The notes beneath the pieces are model-generated. The model was not told the DNA's origin. It searched no databases and saw only the letters and a program-made list of their open reading frames with translations. A DNA stretch of 64,000 nucleotides from CAVUFH01 sp963740835 (GTDB taxonomy: Bacteria > Actinomycetota > Acidimicrobiia > IMCC26256 > PALSA-610). The stretch lies in contig CAVUFH010000007.1 of NCBI GenBank assembly GCA_963740835.1, forward strand, positions 62,001-126,000, written 5' to 3'. Positions 26,457 to 34,993 of the stretch are shown in pieces. Numbering within the stretch: the stretch's first letter is position 1; each line of letters opens with the position of its first letter. A program made the translations under genes and the position numbers.

Positions 26457-26460
26457 GACC

Positions 26461-27525
26461 TCACGAACCGCCCAGCTGGCGGGTGCGCTCGTCGGCCGCG
26501 AGTGCGTCGACGATCTCGTCGAGGTCACCACCGAGCACGCGATCGAGGGCATGCACCGTGAGCCCGATGCGATGGTCGGTGACGCGGTTCTCCTTGTAGT
26601 TGTACGTGCGGATCTTCTCGGAGCGTCCACCGCCCTTGACCTGCTCGCGCCGCGCCGCGCTCTGCTCGGCGTGCTGACGCTCCTGCTCGATCTGCAACAG
26701 GCGTGAGCGCAGGATGCGCAGGGCCTTGTCCTTGTTCTGCAGCTGGCTCTTCTCGTCCTGGCAGGACACGACGAGGCCGGTGGGCTTGTGGGTGATGCGC
26801 ACCGCGGAATCCGTGGTGTTCACGGATTGGCCGCCGGGGCCGGTGGCGCGGAACACGTCGATCTCGAGGTCGTTCGGGTCGATGTCGACGTCGATCTCTT
26901 CGGCTTCGGGCAGCACTGCGACCGTCGCCGCGCTCGTGTGGATGCGGCCCTGGCTTTCCGTCGCCGGCACCCGTTGCACCCGGTGCGGACCACCTTCGTA
27001 CTTGAAGCGGCCCCATGCCTTGTCGCCCTTGATGACGAATGTGACGTCCCGGTAGCCGCCCATGTCGGACGGCTGCTGCTCGAGCACCTCGAGCTTCAGC
27101 CCGTTGCGCTCGGCGAAGCGTTGGTACATCCGGAACAAGTCGCCGGCCCAGAGATTGGCTTCGTCGCCACCCTCGGTGCCTTGAATCTCGACGATCACGT
27201 TACGGCCCTCGTTCGGATCGCGCGGCAGCAACAGCTCGCGGATGTCGGCCGCGAGCCCGTCGACCAGCTGCTGCTTCTCGTCGATCTCCGACTTCAGGTA
27301 TTCGCGCATGTCGTTGTCGGCTTCGGACGCGAGCATCTCGTTGGCGTCGTCGAGATCCTGCGACGCCTTCCTCCACGCGCGATACGCGGCGACGAGCGGC
27401 TGCAACTCGGCGTGCCGGCGTCCGGCGTCACGCGAAGCGCGCCGATCGCCCGACGCCAAGATGCCCGGGAGGTCGGTCTCCAGCCGCTCGAGCTCACTTT
27501 CGAGATCCTCGAGCTGCTCGAACAC
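26461..27525 (-). CDS. prfA: Peptide chain release factor 1
   Basis: 354 residues from GTG 27525. The codon-recognition PAT tripeptide is in RVQRVPATESQGRIH, as in RF1 (UAA/UAG). The catalytic GGQ is in ATGPGGQSVNTTDSAVR. The length is slightly below the usual 360. TACCCT lies 7 nt before the GTG, indicating a leaderless transcript; this supports this start over longer upstream frames. It is divergent from the lipoprotein gene at 27587, and prmC follows in the same operon. Confidence 0.95.
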   Translation of the reverse strand: MFEQLEDLESELERLETDLPGILASGDRRASRDAGRRHAELQPLVAAYRAWRKASQDLDDANEMLASEADNDMREYLKSEIDEKQQLVDGLAADIRELLLPRDPNEGRNVIVEIQGTEGGDEANLWAGDLFRMYQRFAERNGLKLEVLEQQPSDMGGYRDVTFVIKGDKAWGRFKYEGGPHRVQRVPATESQGRIHTSAATVAVLPEAEEIDVDIDPNDLEIDVFRATGPGGQSVNTTDSAVRITHKPTGLVVSCQDEKSQLQNKDKALRILRSRLLQIEQERQHAEQSAARREQVKGGGRSEKIRTYNYKENRVTDHRIGLTVHALDRVLGGDLDEIVDALAADERTRQLGGS

Positions 27526-27586
27526 GAAGACGAGGGTACCGACTCGGGGCTCAAGCTCCGCGCCTTCCCGCCGATCGATCGCGACG

Positions 27587-28429
27587 GTGAAACTGCGCGC
27601 GCACGTCCTGACGGCATCGTCGCTCCTGCTCATGACGCTCGCGTCGTGCGGCGGCGGGAGCGACCACGCCGCGGTGAAGGTGTCGGCCGCGACAACGACG
27701 GCGGCACCGGTTCCGAGGACGGCATCTGCGAATTCGGTCGCCTCGGCCCCACTGGAGTTCGAGTTCGGCGACGACCCGCGCTTCTCCCCCGTCGAACGGA
27801 TGTTGTCCGCGCTCTGGAACGGCGTCGATGCCAAGCTCCTGGCTTCGGCGTTCGCCGGCGGTGGCGCGTGCGGCCTGGACCCGCTGGTCGCGCAGCTGCC
27901 GGCCGACGCTTTCGCGTCTCCGTCGGATCAGCTCGCAAGCGTCAAAGCACGCATCGGCGCGTCGACGACCGAGACCGCGGTGGTCATCGTCACGCTGGAC
28001 GGTGAGGACCAGCAGATCCCGGTGCGCGCGGCCGGTGGACAGTGGTTCGTGGACAGCGATCCGTGTGCGCTCGTGCGCGGCGCCGGCCTCCGCTCCCAGG
28101 ACCGAGCGACGCAGTCGAACCTCCGCAATGCGGTGACCGCGGCCTTGACGCAGGCGACGGACGACGGGGACTTCTCCCGGGTCAGACCCGTATCACTCGC
28201 CCGCTTCGAACCGTCGCTCACGTACGGAGCCATCGCGGATGCGAACGAGGCGACGGTTGGCGTCGGCGTCGTCTCGGCGAGTCAGATCGTCTTCGTGCAA
28301 CAGAGCGCGAACGGCACGTGGTTCTGCGTTGCCGATGACATCGCCACGCGCAACGTCACTTACGGAACCGGCATGACGCGCGGAGACGTCGACACGCTGG
28401 CCGAGTGTTCCGCACCGGCATGGGGCTGA
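27587..28429 (+). CDS. Predicted lipoprotein with pilin-like C-terminal region
   Basis: 280 residues from GTG 27587. The signal sequence ends in the lipobox TLASC, followed by a Gly/Ser/Thr-rich linker. The first half (residues 55-155) has unknown character. From about residue 175, QSNLRNAVTAALTQATDDG and the later GTWFCVADDIATRNVTYG resemble the globular C-terminal part of actinobacterial type IV pilin-like proteins. A pilin N-terminal helix is absent. It would be anchored outside the membrane. The role is unknown and the pilin resemblance is a pattern judgement. Confidence 0.6.
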   Translation: MKLRAHVLTASSLLLMTLASCGGGSDHAAVKVSAATTTAAPVPRTASANSVASAPLEFEFGDDPRFSPVERMLSALWNGVDAKLLASAFAGGGACGLDPLVAQLPADAFASPSDQLASVKARIGASTTETAVVIVTLDGEDQQIPVRAAGGQWFVDSDPCALVRGAGLRSQDRATQSNLRNAVTAALTQATDDGDFSRVRPVSLARFEPSLTYGAIADANEATVGVGVVSASQIVFVQQSANGTWFCVADDIATRNVTYGTGMTRGDVDTLAECSAPAWG

Positions 28430-28453
28430 CGCGAGCTACGTCTGCCAACGGAA

Positions 28454-29824
28454 CTATTGATTGTTGATCAGCGTCTCGATGCCGCCCGGACCGAGCGCGG
28501 ACTGCTCGGCGAACGTGTCGAGCATCTTGTGGAAGTCGTCGTTGCCGAACCGGTCGGCCATCGCGCGCGGGATCGCGGGGAACGCATAGTCCTCGCTCGG
28601 CAGCGGCGGGTGGTCTTCGGCCGGCTTGCGGGCCATGACCTTCTCGATCACCGGCGCGAGGCGCTGTTCCTTGTCGCGTGTCAGCTTCTCGTCGCGCTCC
28701 GCGAACTCTGGGAGCACTTCCTTCCCGAACAGCTCGAGCGACTCCATGATGTGCTCGTGGCGGTTCTTGCCCGCCTGTGAACAGAAGATGACCTGGTCGA
28801 CGCCGCACTCCTCGTAACGCCGGAGGTAGTCGCGGATCTGGTCCGGGGTACCGACGGCGCCACGGAGGCCACCGACACCTTCCTGCACGACCTTCGCACC
28901 GAGCCGGTCTTGGTTCTTCTCGGCTGCGAGCACGGCTTCGGGGTCGTAGCCCTGCTCGGCACGGCGATGCTGGAACTCCTCCCACACGCTCGTCCGCGCC
29001 GGGCGATGGCGACCGAAGACGTAGTAGTGCGCGAGCGAGTAGCCGAAGAAGTTCGCACCCTCGATCCCGCGTTCCAGCGCGACGTCTTCGTTCTCGTGGC
29101 ACATGAAGGTCGTGACGCACACGATGTTCGGGTTCACCGCGTCACCGATCGGGACGCCCTGCTCGTCCAGCGTCTTGTGGTAGTCCGCGACCCAGTAGCT
29201 CGCTTCCTCGGGGTCGACGAAGGCGAACGCGAGCGCGCCGATGCCCTTCTGCGCGGCAAGGTGGATCGTGTCGCGGCGACTGCACGCGACCCACAGCGGC
29301 GGGTGCGGCTTCTGCCGGGGCTTCGGGACGACGTTGCGGGGTGGCATGGTTACGTACTCGCCCGAAAAACCGGTGAACGGCGACTCGGTGAGGCAGCGCA
29401 CCGCGACCCGTAGACCCTCTTCCCACATCTTGCGCTTCTGGTCGGGATCGATCACGAAACCGCCGAGCTCCGCTTCCGAGGACGACTCGCCGGTACCGAA
29501 GTCGACACGACCGTTCGACACGAGGTCGAGCGTCGCGATGCGTTCTGCGATTCGCGCCGGATGGTTGAACGGCGGTGGCGACTGCACGATGCCGTGACCC
29601 AGCCGGATGTTCTTCGTGCGCTGCGACGCGGCGGCGAGGAACACCTCGGGCGCGCTCGAGTGCGAGTACTCCTCGAGGAAGTGGTGCTCGACCTCCCACA
29701 CGTGTTGGAAGCCAAGCTTGTCGGCGAGCTCGATCTGCTCGAGCGCATCCTGCATCAGTTGGTACTCGGACTCGTCGGTCCAGGGACGCGGCAACTGATG
29801 CTCGTAGAAGATCCCGAACTTCAC
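28454..29824 (-). CDS. Luciferase-like (LLM class) flavin-dependent oxidoreductase
   Basis: 456 residues from GTG 29824, overlapping the upstream stop (GTGA). The bacterial-luciferase TIM barrel is indicated by KFGIFYEHQLPRPW, LGFQHVWEVEHHFLEEY, GRVDFGTGESSSEAE and GTPDQIRDYLRRYEE. These proteins use FMN or F420 with O2 or organic substrates. The C-terminal segment of about 100 residues is longer than the basic fold. It is co-transcribed with the ferritin-like gene and controlled, by position, by the divergent TetR regulator. The substrate is unknown. Confidence 0.82.
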   Translation of the reverse strand: MKFGIFYEHQLPRPWTDESEYQLMQDALEQIELADKLGFQHVWEVEHHFLEEYSHSSAPEVFLAAASQRTKNIRLGHGIVQSPPPFNHPARIAERIATLDLVSNGRVDFGTGESSSEAELGGFVIDPDQKRKMWEEGLRVAVRCLTESPFTGFSGEYVTMPPRNVVPKPRQKPHPPLWVACSRRDTIHLAAQKGIGALAFAFVDPEEASYWVADYHKTLDEQGVPIGDAVNPNIVCVTTFMCHENEDVALERGIEGANFFGYSLAHYYVFGRHRPARTSVWEEFQHRRAEQGYDPEAVLAAEKNQDRLGAKVVQEGVGGLRGAVGTPDQIRDYLRRYEECGVDQVIFCSQAGKNRHEHIMESLELFGKEVLPEFAERDEKLTRDKEQRLAPVIEKVMARKPAEDHPPLPSEDYAFPAIPRAMADRFGNDDFHKMLDTFAEQSALGPGGIETLINNQ

Positions 29825-30912
29825 GCGACTCCTTCGGTTCCTTCGGTTCGTGCAGACACACCGAGCGCGTCGAACCCTTCGAGGATCTCGCGGCGCTTCG
29901 CGTTGCCAGAAAGCGCGTGTTCGAGCTCGGCGACCGCGGTCTTGCGCATGTTCTCGCGGTTGACGCCGAGGGACTGCTCGAGCGCGGCCCTCCATAGCGT
30001 GCCGATCACGTCGCCGCCCGGGATGGTGCGGCCCGAGTCGCCGACGAGCGTGCGGTCACGGATCTCGGTGAGCGTGGTGCGCAGATAGTCGACGTGCGGC
30101 GTCTCGTCGGTGCGGATGCAGGCAACGAGCGCGGCGGCTTCTCCGTCGCCGGCGACGAGGTCGGTGTCGGACAGCACGGCCTCGGCCCACGCGAACGTGT
30201 GGAATGCCGACACCTCGATGAACAACAGACCGATCATCCGCCGCAGCATCATCTCGAACGTCAGGTCGAGATCCGGGAAGCGCCGCAGTGCTTCGGCAGC
30301 CTTGCGCATCGCTTCTGGATCCGGCGGCTGTCCCGGAGTCGAACCGATGCCCATGCGGGCGAGCATCGTCTGCGTCTCGTCCTCGGTGACCGGCGACTCG
30401 AACGCGACGTCGCGCGCCGCGAACCACATCTGCTTGTGACCGCCTTCGGCTTCCCACCCGGCTTCGTCGCGCGCGTGCGCTTCGAACAAACCTCGGTCGA
30501 GATGCGCGATCGCGGTGCCGTCGATCGACTCGACGAAGAACCGCTGCATGTCACCGGGATGCACGTGGCGGATCATCGAGCCGAAGCCCTCGACCGTGCC
30601 GATACGCGTCAGCGACGTGATCGTCGGTTCTCGTACGCCCGCGCGCAGCAGGTACTTGGTCTGCGCGACATTGGGGAACGGCTCGGGCCACAGTTCGAGC
30701 GGCGCTTCGAGGATGTCGGTGCCGAACGTGGCGCGGTGCGACTCCTGCCACGCAACGATCGCGGGCACGCGGTTCTTCGTGCGCGGCGGCACGTACTCGC
30801 CATCGGCCGTGAAGCCACCGTGGCAACGCACGCCGCCCGCGATCACCGGCTCCGCGACCGGATCGGTTGCGAGCAGTTCCGGCTCGCTCCAGTTCAGCTG
30901 CAGATCTGCCAT
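29821..30912 (-). CDS. Predicted ferritin-like (diiron) protein of unknown function
   Basis: 363 residues from ATG 30912. It is largely helical. Candidate metal ligands occur in helix pairs: EVSAFHTFAWAEAV (Glu and His) and RTDETPHVDYLRTTL (ExxH), typical of ferritin-like diiron centres. The N-terminal third (residues 1-120) resembles no domain I recognise. Its stop overlaps the start of the luciferase-like gene, so the products may act together as an oxygenase system. TACACT lies 7 nt before the ATG, inside the dyad shared with the TetR gene. Confidence 0.55.
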   Translation of the reverse strand: MADLQLNWSEPELLATDPVAEPVIAGGVRCHGGFTADGEYVPPRTKNRVPAIVAWQESHRATFGTDILEAPLELWPEPFPNVAQTKYLLRAGVREPTITSLTRIGTVEGFGSMIRHVHPGDMQRFFVESIDGTAIAHLDRGLFEAHARDEAGWEAEGGHKQMWFAARDVAFESPVTEDETQTMLARMGIGSTPGQPPDPEAMRKAAEALRRFPDLDLTFEMMLRRMIGLLFIEVSAFHTFAWAEAVLSDTDLVAGDGEAAALVACIRTDETPHVDYLRTTLTEIRDRTLVGDSGRTIPGGDVIGTLWRAALEQSLGVNRENMRKTAVAELEHALSGNAKRREILEGFDALGVSARTEGTEGVA

Positions 30913-30920
30913 CGGTCGCA

Positions 30921-30941
30921 GTGTAAACGCTAGAGTTACAC
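30921..30941. promoter_or_regulatory. TetR-type operator overlapping divergent -10 elements
   Basis: GTGTAA (30921-30926) and TTACAC (30936-30941) form a perfect 6+9+6 inverted repeat. It covers the TAGAGT element before the TetR ATG (6-nt spacing) and the opposing TACACT before the ferritin-like gene (7-nt spacing). One bound repressor dimer would silence both directions, the classical autoregulated TetR layout. Confidence 0.7.
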
Positions 30942-30942
30942 C

Positions 30943-31602
30943 ATGGCAACACCGGCGAGTGGGGCAACACCGGGGGGCGCGACTCGGGCAACACCGGCGA
31001 GTGGGGCAACCACGGCGACGACACGGCCCCAGCGCGACCCCGCCCGGCGCGCCGCGATCCTGCGGGCGGCAGCCGGCGTGTTCGCCGACTCCGGCTACGC
31101 CGCCACGTCCATGGAGGACGTGGCGGCCGCGTCGGGCGTCACCAAGCTGATCGTGTACCGCCACTTCGACAGCAAAGAGGCGCTCTACCGATCGGTGCTC
31201 GAGCGCGTCTTCGACCGGCAGGTCGAGCTCTTCGTCGAGAACGTGGCCGCGGGCTTGCAGGCGGGCGGCACGACCAGGGCTCTGCTGCTGGTCGGGCGCG
31301 AGTCACCCGATGGGTTCCGGTTGCTGTGGCGCCATGCCGCGCGCGAGCCGCAGTTCGCCGGGTACGTCCACAACTTCCGCGACGCGGCCGTGGACGCCTC
31401 CCGCGCGGTCGTGGAGCCGTACCTCGCGCGGCCCTACGTGGAGTGGGCCGCGCAGACGTTGTTCGATCATCTCGTCGATGCGGTCCTCAACTGGCTCGAC
31501 CACGGTGACCCGAGCCGTGACGAATCGTTCATCGCGTTGGAAGCGGCGTCACTGCGCGCCACCGTCGCGGCGTGGACGCAGGCGTACCCGCGTACTCCCT
31601 GA
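30943..31602 (+). CDS. TetR-family transcriptional regulator
   Basis: 219 residues from ATG 30943. An N-terminal low-complexity Ala/Thr/Gly tail of about 27 residues is encoded by a direct DNA repeat. It is followed by the TetR helix-turn-helix (RRAAILRAAAGVFADSG, then TSMEDVAAASGVTKLIVYRHFDSKEAL). The C-terminal ligand domain is variable. It is divergent from the luciferase-like/diiron operon and likely represses it through the 30921-30941 dyad. The ATG sits 6 nt after TAGAGT, consistent with leaderless translation, so the repeat-encoded tail is probably real. Confidence 0.88.
   Translation: MATPASGATPGGATRATPASGATTATTRPQRDPARRAAILRAAAGVFADSGYAATSMEDVAAASGVTKLIVYRHFDSKEALYRSVLERVFDRQVELFVENVAAGLQAGGTTRALLLVGRESPDGFRLLWRHAAREPQFAGYVHNFRDAAVDASRAVVEPYLARPYVEWAAQTLFDHLVDAVLNWLDHGDPSRDESFIALEAASLRATVAAWTQAYPRTP
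30945..31010 (+). repeat. Direct repeat within the 5' end of the TetR gene
   Basis: A 24-bp unit (beginning GGCAACACCGGCGAG) occurs at 30945-30968 and again at 30987-31010. The 42-bp period keeps the frame (14 codons). It encodes the ATPASGAT-type N-terminal tail. Confidence 0.75.
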
Positions 31603-31612
31603 GGCGAGACCG

Positions 31613-32554
31613 TCAGTTGCCGAAGGCGGGTGTCGTCGTGAGGCGGCGCGGTGCACGCGTCGCACGCGACTCGACTTCCGTGAGCTGCTCGGCGGTGAGC
31701 ACCGCCCGCAGCGACGCGATCGCGACCTCGAGCTGCTCGAGATCGGGCGCACGCGTCGTGAGCTTCTGCAGCCACAGGCCGGGCTTCATGAGCACCCGGA
31801 CCCACCCCCGCTGCATGTTCTTCGCCGCCAGCCGGATCACTTCGTACGAGAGGCCGGCGATCACCGGGATCAGCACGATGCGCGAGACGATGATGGCGAG
31901 CAGGTTGGGCGTCGGGATGAACGTGTAGACGAAGATCGCGACGACCATGACCGTCAGCAGGAAGTTCGTGCCGCACCGCACGTGCGCGGTGGTGAACTCG
32001 TCGGCCGCAGCCGGGGTGAGCTCGACGTCGTTCTCGTACGCCGCGATCGCCTTGTGCTCGGCGCCGTGGTACTGGAACACGCGCCGGATGTCGGGGATGA
32101 ACGAGATCGCGAACAGGTAACCGACGAACAAGCCGAGCCGGACGAGTCCTTCGGCGAGGTGGAACGGCAGGAACGAGATGTCCTCGAGGCGGTTGCCCGC
32201 GAGCGCGGGCAAGACGATGAACAGCGCGCTGAACAAGACGATCGAGAAGATGACGGCGAAGCCCATCGTCTTCTCGGAGACCTGCTCCTCTTCGGGCACT
32301 TGCTGGTTGGCCGACCACGTGAGCGCTCGGTACCCGAGGCCGAGCGCCTCGCCGAGGCCCATCACACCCCGCAGGATGGGGATCTTGCGGTACTTGTCGG
32401 ACCAGCCGGGCGCCTCACGGACGTCGACCTTGATGTCACCTTCGGGCATGCGCACGGCGACGGCGTAGGTGTTCTCGCCGCGCATCATCACGCCTTCGAG
32501 CACCGCTTGCCCGCCCATGTAGCGGGGTTCGGGCGGACGCTCGCGCCGGGCCAC
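31613..32554 (-). CDS. DUF1385 family membrane protein
   Basis: 313 residues from GTG 32554. The family hallmark MGGQAVLEGVMMRG near residue 13 and the later FQYHGAEHKAIAAYEN and VRCGTNFLL motifs are present. Several membrane helices lie between residues 95 and 235. DUF1385 (YqhQ-like) proteins are of unknown function and often sit near rpmE, prfA and prmC, as here (11 bp after rpmE). The C-terminal 40 residues are charged and cytoplasmic. Confidence 0.85.
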   Translation of the reverse strand: MARRERPPEPRYMGGQAVLEGVMMRGENTYAVAVRMPEGDIKVDVREAPGWSDKYRKIPILRGVMGLGEALGLGYRALTWSANQQVPEEEQVSEKTMGFAVIFSIVLFSALFIVLPALAGNRLEDISFLPFHLAEGLVRLGLFVGYLFAISFIPDIRRVFQYHGAEHKAIAAYENDVELTPAAADEFTTAHVRCGTNFLLTVMVVAIFVYTFIPTPNLLAIIVSRIVLIPVIAGLSYEVIRLAAKNMQRGWVRVLMKPGLWLQKLTTRAPDLEQLEVAIASLRAVLTAEQLTEVESRATRAPRRLTTTPAFGN

Positions 32555-32565
32555 GACGGGTGCTG

Positions 32566-32772
32566 CTACTTCTTCGCCTTGGCGGCGCGCCGCTGGAAGC
32601 GCTCGACGCGGCCACCCGTGTCAACGAGCTTCTGCTTGCCCGTGTAGAACGGGTGGCATTCCGAGCACAGCTCCACGCGGAGGCTCGGGACCGTCGAGCG
32701 GGTCGTGAACTCGTTGCCGCACGAGCAGTGGACCTTGCACTCGACGTAGTCGGGGTGGATCTCGGTCTGCAT
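32566..32772 (-). CDS. rpmE: Ribosomal protein bL31, zinc-binding form
   Basis: 68 residues. Cysteines in CKVHCSCGNEF and ELCSECHPFYTGKQK form the zinc site of the C+ form of L31. The basic C-terminus RVERFQRRAAKAKK is typical. It bridges the ribosomal subunits. It lies between rho and the DUF1385 gene, the conserved actinobacterial order rho-rpmE. No zinc-independent paralog is seen in this window. Confidence 0.95.
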   Translation of the reverse strand: MQTEIHPDYVECKVHCSCGNEFTTRSTVPSLRVELCSECHPFYTGKQKLVDTGGRVERFQRRAAKAKK

Positions 32773-32823
32773 GATTGCTCCAGTGTACTTGCGTGATTCG
32801 AGGTGGGCGATCGGGGAATCGGG

Positions 32824-34629
32824 CTAGCTGCCCATCACCGGCGCCTTGGCGATCTCGTTCAGGAATTCCTTGTTGCTCTTCGTGCTGCGCAGCTTGTCGA
32901 TCAGCAATTCGAGGCCGGCGGCACCTTCGAGTGCGTTCAGGACCCGCCGGAGCTTCCATGCCTGCTGCAGATCGACCCGGTCGAAGAGCAGCTCTTCGTG
33001 CCGCGTACTCGACTGCTCGACATCGATGGCCGGGTAGACGCGGCGGTCGGCAACGCGCCGGTCGAGGCGCAGTTCCATGTTGCCGGTGCCCTTGAACTCC
33101 TCGAAGATCACTTCGTCCATCTTCGAGCCCGTGTCGATGAGCGCGGTCGCAAGGATCGTCAACGACCCGCCCTCTTCGATATTCCGCGCCGCCCCGAAGA
33201 ACTTCTTCGGCGGGTACAGGGCCGAGGAGTCCACACCGCCGGACATGATCCGGCCGGACACCGGCGCCGCGAGGTTGTAGGCCCGGGCGAGACGCGTGAT
33301 CCCGTCGAGGATGATGACGACGTCCTGACCGAGCTCGACGAGCCGGCGGGCGCGCTCGATGGCGAGCTCGGCGACGTGGCAGTGCTCGTCCGATGGCCGG
33401 TCGAACGTCGACGCCACGACCTCGGCGCGCAGCACGTGGCGCCGCATGTCGGTGACTTCCTCGGGCCTTTCGTCCACGAGCAGCACCATCACATGCGTCT
33501 CGGGGTTGTTGCGCTCGATCGAGTACACGATCTGCTTGATGATCGTCGTCTTACCCGCCTTCGGCGGCGAGACGATCAGGCCGCGCTGCCCTTTCCCGAT
33601 CGGCGAGATCAAGTCGATGATGCGACCGGTGATCTCGCCGGGGTCGTCGTCGAGCTCGAGGCGCAGGCGGGAATCCGGGAAGAGCGGCGTCAGATCCTCG
33701 AAGCGGACGCGAGTCCGCGCTTCGTCGGGCGTCATCCCGTTGATCACGTCGACGCGCACGAGCGCCGGGTACTTCTCGCTCGTGGCCGGCGGACGTGTCG
33801 CGCCCCGCACGTGGTCGCCCTTGCGCAGGCCGAAGCGGCGCACCTGTGAGGCCGACACGTACGCATCGTTGCGACCAGGGAGGTACCCGCCGACGCGCAG
33901 GAACCCGTATCCCTCGTCGCGCAAGTCGAGGAGACCTTCGATGTCGATGAGATCGCCTGAATACTCGTCGCCGCGCGGCTCGGTGCGGTTCTCGGTGCGT
34001 GGCTCGTTGCGACCGTCACGGTCGCGCCCGCGCCGCCGGCGCCGCCGCCGGTTGCCGCCGGCATCGTCGTCGCGCCATTGCCCACCGGCGCCGCCGTCGC
34101 GATCGCGTGCCTGGGTCTGTTGGTCCGAGGTTCGCTCGGACCCATTGGATTCCGTGGCGCCGCTCGACTCCCTCGTCGCTGCCGGCGCGCTCGACGCGAG
34201 CATCGGCGCCGCCGAGGACGTCTCGGTCGTGGAAGATTCCGCAGCCGCCGCTTCGGCAGTCCTTGTCGTCGGTGCCGCCCCGGCCGTGCCGTTGCCTTCG
34301 GTCGCGCCGTTGCCTTCCGTCGCACCGTTACGACGCCGGGGCCGGATCATGGCCATGTCGTCCTGACTGCTCCGTGTGTCCGCGAGATCGAGCGCCTCTT
34401 GTTCCGCGGCGAGCGCAGCGAGGTCGTCGGTGGCGGGCTTGGTGGAACGGATGCGGCGCGGCTTGTCGGCCGGTGTGCTCCCGTTGCTCCCTGCGGCCGC
34501 GACGATCGCATCGACCAGATCGGCCTTGCGCATGCGGCTGATCGCCTTGACACCGAGGGCGCTGGCGATCTCGGAGAGCTGTTCCCGATCCTTCCCGTCC
34601 AGCTGTGAACGGTCGAAGGTGTCGCTCAT
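32824..34629 (-). CDS. rho: Transcription termination factor Rho
   Basis: 601 residues from ATG 34629 with GAGGAG upstream. The N-terminal Rho_N helices (LSEIASALGVKAISRMRK) are followed by the large, low-complexity, Arg/Gly/Asp-rich insertion typical of high-GC actinobacteria (about residues 70-215). The RNA-binding domain and the ATPase with Walker A SPPKAGKT come next. The insertion contains GATEGNG repeats encoded by short DNA repeats near 34268-34330. Rho terminates untranslated transcripts. In M. tuberculosis rho follows thrB, and here the kinase-like gene at 34994 takes that place. Confidence 0.96.
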   Translation of the reverse strand: MSDTFDRSQLDGKDREQLSEIASALGVKAISRMRKADLVDAIVAAAGSNGSTPADKPRRIRSTKPATDDLAALAAEQEALDLADTRSSQDDMAMIRPRRRNGATEGNGATEGNGTAGAAPTTRTAEAAAAESSTTETSSAAPMLASSAPAATRESSGATESNGSERTSDQQTQARDRDGGAGGQWRDDDAGGNRRRRRRRGRDRDGRNEPRTENRTEPRGDEYSGDLIDIEGLLDLRDEGYGFLRVGGYLPGRNDAYVSASQVRRFGLRKGDHVRGATRPPATSEKYPALVRVDVINGMTPDEARTRVRFEDLTPLFPDSRLRLELDDDPGEITGRIIDLISPIGKGQRGLIVSPPKAGKTTIIKQIVYSIERNNPETHVMVLLVDERPEEVTDMRRHVLRAEVVASTFDRPSDEHCHVAELAIERARRLVELGQDVVIILDGITRLARAYNLAAPVSGRIMSGGVDSSALYPPKKFFGAARNIEEGGSLTILATALIDTGSKMDEVIFEEFKGTGNMELRLDRRVADRRVYPAIDVEQSSTRHEELLFDRVDLQQAWKLRRVLNALEGAAGLELLIDKLRSTKSNKEFLNEIAKAPVMGS

Positions 34630-34993
34630 GTGGGTGCTCCTCAGGGCCGGGCGCAGATGTCGGAGGGCGCCGGCCGGCGTGATGGGTCAGAAGTTGCCAA
34701 CGGTCGTGGCGAGCGGAACGAACTGCCGCGGTGAACCGACGGGAAACCTCGGAAGGTGTGGCACCAGAACACTGCACGAGAATCTGGTGAACACCCGCTC
34801 CCTTCCCTGCGGGACGTCAGCGAGCCGGTTGAAAGATCGACGCGCCACGCCCACGAAAAAGGTCTCGAGGGATCGTCCTCACCCTACACCTCCATCGGGG
34901 CGGGATGCAGCAACCTGAAGCAGAACCGGCCGGGAAGCCGCCACATTCCCGCTGCGCACGGCCGGCACCAGCGCCGTCACGTTCACCGGATCC
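34630..34993 (-). promoter_or_regulatory. Long rho upstream region (no gene seen)
   Basis: This 364-bp gap precedes rho. I see no convincing coding frame on either strand. On the minus strand TAGGGT (34886-34881) could be a -10, giving a leader of about 245 nt. A long untranslated leader would allow the Rho-dependent autoregulation known for many rho genes. The specific signals are not resolved. Confidence 0.4.
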
